Source of the DNA: Methanothrix sp. | GTDB taxonomy: Archaea; Halobacteriota; Methanosarcinia; Methanotrichales; Methanotrichaceae | Direction of reading: 5' to 3' | DNA length: 13,150 nucleotides | Assembly: GCA_011620785.1 (NCBI GenBank) | Contig: WOYM01000035.1 | Location: forward strand, 1-13,150 | Shown here: positions 7,331 to 13,150 of the stretch, piece by piece | How the letters are laid out: the number at the start of each line of letters is the position of its first letter | Numbering within the stretch: the first letter of the stretch is position 1 | Translations under genes and position numbers: made by a program | The notes under the pieces: generated by a model | Database searches by the model: none | The model's input: the letters and a program-made list of their open reading frames with translations, nothing else | What the model was told of the DNA's origin: nothing

Positions 7331-8065
7331 ATGCGGCTGCTGGAGATTGAAGATCTGTCGGTCAGCATTGGCAGTAAGCAGGTTTTGAAGAACTTCAACC
7401 TTAGGATAAACAGTGGCGAGACCCATGCCCTCTTCGGCCCCAATGGGACGGGCAAGACCACTCTCTTAAATGTCATAGCCGGTATTCCCAGGTACACCAT
7501 CGATAAAGGGCGCATTATATTTAAAGAAAAGGATATCACTCACATGTCCATGGACGAGCGGGCGCGCCTGGGCATAGGCATGGCCTTTCAGCGGCCGCCG
7601 GCCATTCGCGGCCTGAGGCTCAAAGACTTGATCACGATCATCAATCCCCAGGCAGACAGCGATTCCATTCTCAAAAAGATGGACTTTGAGGCTTTCGCGG
7701 AGAGGGATGTCAATCGCGGCTTCTCCGGTGGAGAGGTGAAGCGCTCGGAGATGGTTCAGCTTTTAGCCCAGCAGCCTGACCTGGTGATGCTGGATGAGCC
7801 CGACTCTGGGGTGGACCTGGAGAACATCAAGCTCATAGGCGATGCCATAAACCAGCTCACTCAGAAGGATCAGCGGCCAAGCTACCGGACGAAGTCTGGG
7901 ATCATTATCACCCACTTCGGCCATATCCTGGATTATATGAAGGCAGACCGGGCTCATGTAATGCTGGGCGGTGCGATCGTCTGCAGCGGAAATCCGGGCG
8001 AAATCCTGGAGCAGATCAAGAAAAGCGGATACGAGGGTTGTGTGGGGTGCGCATGTCCGGCATAG
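7331..8065 (+). CDS. sufC: Fe-S cluster assembly ATPase SufC (SmsC-like)
   Basis: A 244-residue ABC-type ATPase that drives Fe-S cluster assembly on its partner SufB in the cytoplasm. All ABC motifs are present: Walker A GPNGTGKTT (36-44), Q-loop in FQRPPAIRG (Q87), signature FSGGE (131-135), Walker B LVMLDEPDSGVD (from 151), and switch His195 in ITHFG. FQRPP and DSGVD are typical of SufC. The C-terminus is unusual: GYEGCVGCACPA gives a Cys-x2-Cys-x-Cys tail (C237, C240, C242). The start is uncertain: ATG 7331 lies inside the best ribosome-binding site (GGAGGTGAT, 7324-7332), while CTG 7337 would have normal spacing; TTG 7322 extends the frame upstream. sufB starts 13 bases before the sufC stop, so the products are made together. 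No sufD, sufS or sufU lies nearby, which matches the minimal two-gene archaeal arrangement. Confidence 0.96.
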   Translation: MRLLEIEDLSVSIGSKQVLKNFNLRINSGETHALFGPNGTGKTTLLNVIAGIPRYTIDKGRIIFKEKDITHMSMDERARLGIGMAFQRPPAIRGLRLKDLITIINPQADSDSILKKMDFEAFAERDVNRGFSGGEVKRSEMVQLLAQQPDLVMLDEPDSGVDLENIKLIGDAINQLTQKDQRPSYRTKSGIIITHFGHILDYMKADRAHVMLGGAIVCSGNPGEILEQIKKSGYEGCVGCACPA

Positions 8066-9261
8066 AGGAAAGAGCCCGCAAAGCAAGAGAGAAAAAGGCC
8101 CTCTACGGCACAGATGTGGATTTGGATACCTATGAATCCGAAGCTAAACCCCAGAGCATTGTGGAACGTGCCGAAGATCTCCCTGATGATGTAAAAAAGG
8201 CGGCATTGGACGTTGGTGTGAAACTGGATTCTGAATCCTCAGGCGCTTATGTGCAGATGGATCAGACCCCGGTCGTCGCCAAGTCCATGTACGAAGGGGT
8301 GGAGATCATGGATATGGCCTCCGCCCTGAAAAAGTACGACTTCCTGCAGGATTACTGGTGGAAGCTGGTGGCTCCGGATGCGGACAAGTATACGGCAGAT
8401 GTGGCTGAGGCCCCTCCCGCTGGCTACTTCATCCGGGCCAAGAAGGGCATGAAGACAGTCTTCCCGATAAAAAGCTGCCTTTATCTGGGCTCATCCAATC
8501 TCAACCAGCGGGTGCATAATGTCATCATCGCCGAAGAGGGCTCTGAGCTGCATGTGATCACTGGATGCACCACTCCCGCCCATGTTCAGAGGGGACTGCA
8601 TGCCGGAGTCTCTGAATTCTATATCCAGAAGGATGCACGCGTGAGCTTTACCATGGTGCATAGCTGGGGAAAGGAGGTTGAGGTGCGACCGAGAACGGGA
8701 ATCACCATTGCTGAGGGCGGATCTCTATCCAATAACTACATACTGCTCAGGCCAGTGAAGACCCTTCAGACCTTCCCCACGGCAACACTCGCCGGTCGGG
8801 GAGCTGTGGCCAGCTTCAATACGGTGATCTATTCCACCATGGGCAATATAGATGTGGGAAGCAATGTCAATCTCGATGCTCCTGACACCAGTGCAGAATC
8901 CATCTCCCGAGTGGTCTGCGTGGGCGGGGAGGTCATCGCTCGAGGAAGGATGACGGGAAGAGTACCTGGTGCCAGAGCCCATCTGGAGTGCGTTGGGCTT
9001 CTCTTATCCGACAAGGGTCGAATCTATTCAATTCCTGAGCTGGACGGCCAGAGCCGGGATCTGGATATGTCCCATGAAGCAGCGGTGGGCCGCATCTCCG
9101 AGGAGGAGCTGGAGTATCTGATGTCCCGGGGCCTCTCCTCTGAGCAGGCCACCAGCGTCATAGTTCGCGGCTTTTTGGATGTGGAGATAAAGGGCCTGCC
9201 CGAGGAGCTGAAAAAGGAGATCAAGGATATCACCCAGAGAGAGGACCTGAAGGGATCCTGA
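8053..9261 (+). CDS. sufB: Fe-S cluster assembly scaffold SufB (SmsB-like)
   Basis: A 402-residue SufB/SufD-family scaffold on which sulfur and iron are assembled into clusters, working in complex with SufC. After a helical N-terminus the middle is a right-handed beta-helix core (about residues 120-320). A C-terminal helical domain for SufC binding then begins at SHEAAVGRISEEELEYLMSR. By eye, Cys313 in LECVGLLLSDKG aligns with the catalytic E. coli SufB Cys405 (CDSMLIGDK), and His341-Glu342 of HEA align with its conserved His433-Glu434, so this is a SufB rather than a SufD. Other cysteines (C142, C172, C289) are extra candidates for ligands. ATG 8053 has GGGGTG at 8044-8049 and overlaps the sufC end by 13 bases; the frame is open to GTG 8038 but ATG is better. 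A homodimer would replace the SufB-SufD pair of bacteria. T-rich terminators follow. Confidence 0.95.
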   Translation: MSGIEERARKAREKKALYGTDVDLDTYESEAKPQSIVERAEDLPDDVKKAALDVGVKLDSESSGAYVQMDQTPVVAKSMYEGVEIMDMASALKKYDFLQDYWWKLVAPDADKYTADVAEAPPAGYFIRAKKGMKTVFPIKSCLYLGSSNLNQRVHNVIIAEEGSELHVITGCTTPAHVQRGLHAGVSEFYIQKDARVSFTMVHSWGKEVEVRPRTGITIAEGGSLSNNYILLRPVKTLQTFPTATLAGRGAVASFNTVIYSTMGNIDVGSNVNLDAPDTSAESISRVVCVGGEVIARGRMTGRVPGARAHLECVGLLLSDKGRIYSIPELDGQSRDLDMSHEAAVGRISEEELEYLMSRGLSSEQATSVIVRGFLDVEIKGLPEELKKEIKDITQREDLKGS

Positions 9262-9269
9262 AAATATCC

Positions 9270-9297
9270 TTTTTATCTTCTTTTCTCGTACCTTTTT
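9270..9297 (+). terminator. T-rich termination region after sufB
   Basis: Three T runs of 5, 4 and 5 bases (9270-9274, 9281-9284, 9293-9297) begin 9 bases after the sufB stop. Clustered oligo-T runs without a hairpin are typical of archaeal termination. Confidence 0.55.
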
Positions 9298-9379
9298 GCG
9301 ATAAATTCTCGCGGATCTTCTTTTCCAATCCCTGGAATAGAGGATCAGAGGCCATGCAATTTGCCGAAAATCGTCTGCA

Positions 9380-9389
9380 AATATTTATT
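9380..9389 (+). promoter_or_regulatory. TATA-like element before the degraded TPR locus
   Basis: AATATTTATT preceded by TCTGC predicts a start near 9410, but no intact gene begins there. Only an out-of-frame piece of a TPR protein is found from 9434. It may be the surviving promoter of a gene whose body was largely deleted. Confidence 0.3.
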
Positions 9390-9433
9390 AGGGGGGATGG
9401 GGAATACATAATAGGTGTTTTCAATTTGGCTGA

Positions 9434-9547
9434 CCAAAGGAGTCCATAGACATCTACCCCAACAGCTCTCAGTCCTGGTATGGCAAGGCACTGGCATTGC
9501 GCAGCCTGGGAAGGACCCAGGAGGCAGAAGATATGAATGCAAGAACC
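9434..9547 (+). pseudogene. Remnant of a TPR-repeat protein
   Basis: Directly after an in-frame TGA (9431) the frame reads PKESIDIYPNSSQSWYGKAL and then ALRSLGRTQEAEDMNAR. This is a textbook tetratricopeptide unit: W at consensus position 4, G at 8, A at 11, L-GR-EA in the second helix, with the tail of a preceding repeat before it. TPR proteins are protein-protein adaptors and are abundant in Methanothrix-like genomes. There is no start codon with a binding site before it, and only one repeat survives, so the N-terminal bulk has been lost. The same frame continues without a stop into the next entry, which could be the original C-terminus of the same protein. Confidence 0.6.
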
Positions 9548-9751
9548 GATCTTGAAGGAGTAGGCTCAGAGTATTATTATCTGGAAAAGAGGTTCGGGAC
9601 GGATGCAGTGGACAGGGATCACATATCTCAGTCTCTGGTCGAGGATGAGGGGGGCAGATCCTATGATGTGCTGGAGGTCCATCTGACATCCGGAGAGAAT
9701 GCCACCATATACTTTGACATTACTGACTTCTATGGAAAGGGACTCGTCTAG
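9533..9751 (+). CDS. Small 72-residue protein or C-terminal remnant, unknown function
   Basis: ATG 9533 opens a 72-codon frame ending at TAG 9749-9751. A strong AGGAGG (9519-9524) lies 8 bases before the ATG, so it could be translated on its own, although that site also encodes part of a TPR helix. The protein begins MNARTDLEGVGSEYYYLEKR; its last half, YDVLEVHLTSGENATIYFDI and TDFYGKGL, looks like an alpha+beta domain ending in strands. The pattern YxYLExxFG ... YDxLxVxLxxGExxxxYFDITxFxGK seems to me a recurring small domain of methanogens, but I cannot name it. It overlaps the start of the SnoaL-like gene by 20 bases. Either a genuine small gene or the tail of the decayed TPR gene. Confidence 0.42.
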   Translation: MNARTDLEGVGSEYYYLEKRFGTDAVDRDHISQSLVEDEGGRSYDVLEVHLTSGENATIYFDITDFYGKGLV

Positions 9752-10139
9752 AGCCAGAGAATCTTACAGAAAAATAGGAGACTTGAGAGCCGCAGATGAG
9801 TTGCTGGCGCCCGACTTTGCCCTGCATACACCGCTTCCATCAGCTCCAGGAATCAAGAGAATGAACGATGTGATTACAGCATGCAGGTCAGCATTCGAGC
9901 ATCTGAATGTCACCGTAGAGGATATGCTGGCAGAGGAGGACAAAGTCACCGCACGCTTCACAGCTCGTGGCATACACAAAGGCGCTTTCATGGATTTAGG
10001 TCCTACAGGCAAATCCATAACCATGACCGGCATTGAAATTTTTCGGATAGAAAACGGAAAGATCGCAGAGCTCTGGGGCGAGGCCAACTTGCTTGGGCTG
10101 ATGCAGCAGCTTGGGATCTTTCCGCCCTCGGGAAAGTAA
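9732..10139 (+). CDS. SnoaL-like / ester cyclase family protein (NTF2-like fold)
   Basis: 135 residues from ATG 9732. The sequence AADELLAPDFALHTPLPSAP, then AFEHLNVTVEDMLAEEDKVTARFTARG, and TGKSITMTGIEIFRIENGKI then AELWGEANLLGLMQQLG follow the SnoaL-like polyketide-cyclase/ester-cyclase pattern, a cone-shaped alpha+beta barrel of the NTF2 type. Members bind or isomerise small hydrophobic molecules; many stand-alone archaeal and bacterial copies have no known substrate. The usual N-terminal helix (like NKALVRRFYEEVWNKGD) is replaced by MERDSSRARESYRKIGD, so the front looks shortened or rebuilt. There is no clear ribosome-binding site, and the start lies inside the preceding frame. The gene may be translated by coupling or may be decaying; the core of the fold is intact. 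It converges on the cation ATPase gene with an 80-base gap. Confidence 0.7.
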   Translation: MERDSSRARESYRKIGDLRAADELLAPDFALHTPLPSAPGIKRMNDVITACRSAFEHLNVTVEDMLAEEDKVTARFTARGIHKGAFMDLGPTGKSITMTGIEIFRIENGKIAELWGEANLLGLMQQLGIFPPSGK

Positions 10140-10218
10140 GGATATTCCCGGTTCAAAGTTCAACCATACCAAATGGCGAGGAGCCAAGTTTATGTTCCCC
10201 ATACCCCTCAATTGAATC

Positions 10219-12777
10219 CTAAAGCATCCCTGAATCCCGATTCCTGCCATTGAAGATCTTTAATGCTTCAAACCATAAAATGCTCGCTATCCCGGCGGCA
10301 AAACAAATGGCTATATCAATAAGATGCAGATAGGCGAAGCTGAATAGCTCTCTAAGGAACGGAACATATATCGCCATTGCCAGGAAGACCAGGGCGCCTC
10401 CCACCACCCACCAAAGGGCAGGATTAGGAGTATTCAACGTCTTCAGGATGGTCCTGGTCCAGGATCTGTTTGCCAGAATAAGGCCCAGATTAGCAAAAAT
10501 GAGGGTGGTATAAGTCAGTGCCCTGGCTTCGGCTTCACCCTGACCACGATAGAGTGAGATGGTGAAAACGGTCATCACTATGACCAGGACGCTCAAACCC
10601 TGAAGCAGACTGAGCCCCAATGCATGACTGCTAAACAGAGGGGCATTTGGATCTCTGGGCGGCCGGTCCATCACATCTCTTTCCTCCGGCTCGGCCTCAA
10701 AGGCAATTGAGCAGGCAGGATCTATGATAAGCTCCAGGAAGACTACATGAACCGGGAAAAATATCAACGGCCATCCCAGGAGCACGGGAATAAGTGAAAT
10801 GCCCGCAATAGGCACATGTATGGCCAGAATGTAGGCCATGGCCTTCTTGATATTATCAAATATCCTGCGGCCTGATTTTATCGCCTTGACAATGGACGAG
10901 AAGTCGTCGTCCAAAAGCACCAGAGATGCTGACTCGCGGGCCACATCTGTGCCCCTGCCTCCCATGGCTATTCCGATATCGGCAGCTTTTAGGGCGGGTG
11001 CATCGTTCACCCCGTCGCCGGTCATGGCCACGACCTCTCCATTGGCCTTCAAGGCCGAGACAAGTCTCAGCTTCTGTTCAGGCACAACGCGAGAGAAGAT
11101 GCAGATATCTCGGACCTTCTCCTGAAGTTCTTGATCGCTCAGTACTGCCAGTTCAGGACCGGTAATGACCTGATCTGTTGGCAGGCCAATTTGCCTGGCT
11201 ATAGCCTGAGCAGTGCCTGGATAGTCTCCAGTTATCATCACCACTCGAATCCCGGCAGAATAGCATTCCTTAATCGCCTCAGGAACGCCTGGTCGCACCG
11301 GGTCTTCCATGCCGATCAAGCCCAGAAATTCAAACTCGAAGTCGTGCTGTCCATCGGGCAGATCGGTCTTTTGGAATGAGGCCTTGGCTACACCTAATAC
11401 GCGCATGCCCTCATTGGCCATGGTCTGGATGTTATTGGAGATTTCTTTTTGCCGATCCGGATCGATGTGGCATAGTTCTGCAATAGCTTCAGGCGCACCC
11501 TTGGCAGCGATCACATACTCATTTCCAGAAGACGATCTCCAGACGCGGGACATGGCCAGCAACTTCTTTGATAATGGATACTCTCGAACCAGCTCCCAGT
11601 CCATGTGGATGTGCTCAGTTTTGGCCAGGTAGTCCTCGCCCAGCTTTTTGAAGGCCTTCTCCATGGGATCGAAGGGATCCATCTGACTGGCCAGAATGGA
11701 AAACTCAACCACCTCGTGAATGGCCTCTGGCAAATTGTCTCTGCCATCATCCAGCTCGACAGACTCGCCGTTAGCGAATATCTTTTTCACCTTCATGCGG
11801 TTAAGAGTCAAGGTGCCAGTCTTGTCCGTGCAGAGCACTGTGGCAGAACCTAGCGTCTCTACTGCAGGAACACGCCGGGTTAAGACGTTATTCTGGGAGA
11901 TTCTCCACGCACCCAGTGCCAGAAATACGGTCAAGACCACGGGGAACTCTTCGGGCAGCACTGCCATGGCCGTGGTTATGCCCGCCAGGATTCCTTGCAG
12001 CCAGTCGCCTCGGGTCAGGCCATAGGCAACCACTACCAGGAGACATAGGCCCAAACCGAGCAACGCCAGGTTGCGTACCAGCAGGTTGGTCTCTTTCTGA
12101 AGGGCCGTCTCCTCGGACTTGACCTGTTGCAGAGCTCTTCCAATCTTGCCAATCTCGGTGTTTATTCCTGTAGCCCTGACCACTGCCGCCCCATGGCCCT
12201 GCACAACAAGGCTTCCAGAGTAGACGAATGGCAGATCATCTCCACCCGGTCTGGCCATCACAGGCGAGTCGGTCTCAGAGCATACCTTCCGGACAGAGAC
12301 CGATTCGCCTGTGAGAAGGGATTCATCTGCGGAAAGATTGGTGCAGCTCAGCAAAACGGCATCTGCAGGCACACGGTCGCCTTCTGCAAGAACGATTAGA
12401 TCTCCTGGGACTACATCCCTTCCGGCTATCCGTCTCTGTTCGCCATCCCGGATTACCAGTGCACGCGGACTGGACAGGTCCCGCAAGGCCTCCAAGGCCC
12501 GCTCTGTCTTGCGTTCCTGATAGAAAGTGATGCCCATAACGATCAGGACAGAGCCCATGAGTATCAGGGCCTCTTGAAGATCTCCAAGCAGAAAATAAAC
12601 CAGCCCGCCTGCTACCAAGAGCAGGAACATAGGCTCCTTGACAACTTCAAAGGCAATAGCAAAAGCGCTGCGGGGTTTGGCTGAGGGTAGCTCGTTGTAG
12701 CCCACTTCTTTTAGCAGTTTTGCAGCCTCGTTTTCGGTGAGGCCTCCAGCCGTTTTTATATCAAAATTCTCAGCCAA
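10219..12777 (-). CDS. P2-type cation-transporting ATPase (Ca2+-ATPase-like, PEEFP subgroup)
   Basis: An 852-residue ATP-driven cation pump of the inner membrane. It has the N-terminal cation-ATPase domain (GLTENEAAKLLKEVGYNELP), ten helices (TM1-2 50-87, TM3-4 234-288, TM5-10 646-836), actuator motif LTGES (155-159), phosphorylation motif DKTGTLT (Asp318), nucleotide-binding KGAPE (426-430) and hinge TGDGVNDAP (587-595). TM4 carries VLPEEFP (275-279) where Ca2+-ATPases have PEGLP, and TM6 has IIDPACS with Asp686 at the SERCA Asp800 position. By eye alignment, other SERCA ion ligands in TM5 and TM6 are replaced, so calcium is not assured. The start codon is TTG 12775-12777, supported by AGAGGT at 12785-12790, 7 bases upstream; no in-frame ATG is better placed. 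It stands alone, convergent with the SnoaL-like gene. Length and motifs are complete. Similar pumps are common in bacteria, so ancient transfer is possible. Confidence 0.95.
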   Translation of the reverse strand: MAENFDIKTAGGLTENEAAKLLKEVGYNELPSAKPRSAFAIAFEVVKEPMFLLLVAGGLVYFLLGDLQEALILMGSVLIVMGITFYQERKTERALEALRDLSSPRALVIRDGEQRRIAGRDVVPGDLIVLAEGDRVPADAVLLSCTNLSADESLLTGESVSVRKVCSETDSPVMARPGGDDLPFVYSGSLVVQGHGAAVVRATGINTEIGKIGRALQQVKSEETALQKETNLLVRNLALLGLGLCLLVVVAYGLTRGDWLQGILAGITTAMAVLPEEFPVVLTVFLALGAWRISQNNVLTRRVPAVETLGSATVLCTDKTGTLTLNRMKVKKIFANGESVELDDGRDNLPEAIHEVVEFSILASQMDPFDPMEKAFKKLGEDYLAKTEHIHMDWELVREYPLSKKLLAMSRVWRSSSGNEYVIAAKGAPEAIAELCHIDPDRQKEISNNIQTMANEGMRVLGVAKASFQKTDLPDGQHDFEFEFLGLIGMEDPVRPGVPEAIKECYSAGIRVVMITGDYPGTAQAIARQIGLPTDQVITGPELAVLSDQELQEKVRDICIFSRVVPEQKLRLVSALKANGEVVAMTGDGVNDAPALKAADIGIAMGGRGTDVARESASLVLLDDDFSSIVKAIKSGRRIFDNIKKAMAYILAIHVPIAGISLIPVLLGWPLIFFPVHVVFLELIIDPACSIAFEAEPEERDVMDRPPRDPNAPLFSSHALGLSLLQGLSVLVIVMTVFTISLYRGQGEAEARALTYTTLIFANLGLILANRSWTRTILKTLNTPNPALWWVVGGALVFLAMAIYVPFLRELFSFAYLHLIDIAICFAAGIASILWFEALKIFNGRNRDSGML

Positions 12778-13150
12778 TATAACAACCTCTTCGTGTACTA
12801 TAGTCCTGGCATTTTCGTTATGAATAGATAGATATCAATCCATTGGTCTTCGGTTAAGAAAGATGATCAGCCAGTTGAGGATTCGAGGGGCCTTTCAAAG
12901 CTCGGGCCATGATTATATGATTCGAGGCATGACTCGGGTTATCAGTTCTGATCTTGCTATGATAAGAGATTCCGGAGGCAAGAACAGGGAAAATTAGAGC
13001 GAAAGCGTCAAAATATTAACGGAGTTCGTTGGGGACCATCGACCTTACGTTAATCAGAATTTCGGTATGTTATTGCCAGCAAAGATTGGCACCCGCCAGA
13101 CCATTGCAGCTTTGCTAAATGGCCGATCCACTGCATCGCCGGCACGATTG
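12778..13150. other. Right-edge region without an identified gene
   Basis: 373 bases. The first part is the leader and promoter zone of the ATPase; A/T-rich GATATCTATCTATTCAT (minus strand, about 12820-12836) may contain its TATA element. Further right an inverted repeat ATTAACG / CGTTAAT (13015-13021 and 13048-13054, 26-base loop) is visible. A plus-strand frame is open from 12998 to the edge, with ATG at 13067 (MLLPAKIGTRQTIAALLNGR), but it lacks a ribosome-binding site and matches nothing I know. No tRNA, terminal repeat or transposase motif is recognised. Confidence 0.35.
12785..12790 (-). promoter_or_regulatory. Ribosome-binding site supporting the TTG start of the cation ATPase
   Basis: On the minus strand AGAGGT precedes TTG by 7 bases. 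No other start codon nearby in this frame has such a site, and the family consensus N-terminus (GLTEEEA...) begins only about 11 residues downstream, which fits. Confidence 0.55.

Noticed and set aside
9345..9689. Minus-strand 114-codon frame in the gap after sufB
   Set aside because: It is antisense to the TPR remnant and the YFDIT domain frame. Its translation is rich in Pro, Cys and His with no known pattern and no ribosome-binding site.
1..13150. CRISPR arrays, tRNA or rRNA genes, complete insertion sequences, integrase or attachment sites
   Set aside because: I looked for regularly spaced repeats, cloverleaf-type sequences, DDE/tyrosine recombinase motifs and paired terminal repeats, and found none. 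The 16S-like 14-mer before sufC is not part of an rRNA gene.

Overview
The window looks like chromosomal DNA of a methanogenic archaeon, most likely of the Methanothrix (Methanosaeta) kind. The signs are archaeal promoter elements, ribosome-binding sites of the GGAGGTG/GGTGATC type, a two-gene SufC-SufB iron-sulfur system of the minimal archaeal sort, an HAE3-type RND exporter next to a secreted protein, a CPSF-like metallo-beta-lactamase gene, and TPR remnants. The genus is inferred from gene content and style; no rRNA is present to settle it.

Left part (1-2480, minus strand): an HAE3-family RND exporter of 775 residues. Its last codons overlap the start of a secreted protein cut by the left edge, which resembles the COG1361 S-layer-like proteins. 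The pair reads as one operon with a promoter near 2535. Next, on the plus strand, lies a broken CPSF/Ysh1-like metallo-beta-lactamase RNase gene (2660-3314), recognisable as three pieces in three frames with most of its middle deleted. A 42-codon highly charged small gene follows (3366-3494) and ends in a poly-T terminator.

Centre (3791-9261, plus strand): an 11-helix membrane protein built from five tandem units of about 94 residues (CmpX / conserved-TM-helix type), then diaminopimelate decarboxylase (lysA) with a closely spaced helical protein of unknown function, then sufC-sufB with its own promoter. Between the lysA unit and sufC lies a 14-base copy of the 3' end of 16S rRNA. It is exactly complementary over 9 bases to the sufC ribosome-binding site and could mask that site in read-through transcripts.

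Right part (9262-13150): a degraded stretch with a promoter-like element, a TPR-repeat remnant and a small 72-codon frame, overlapping a SnoaL-like/ester-cyclase gene whose N-terminus looks shortened. Convergent to these is an 852-residue P2-type cation ATPase on the minus strand, with a TTG start and a PEEFP motif in TM4. The last 370 bases hold no gene I can name, only an open frame running off the edge.

I see no CRISPR array, tRNA, rRNA or intact insertion sequence. The most interesting leads are the anti-Shine-Dalgarno mimic before sufC, the five-unit repeat membrane protein, the SufC cysteine tail, the ATPase's altered ion-site residues, and the two zones of gene decay.
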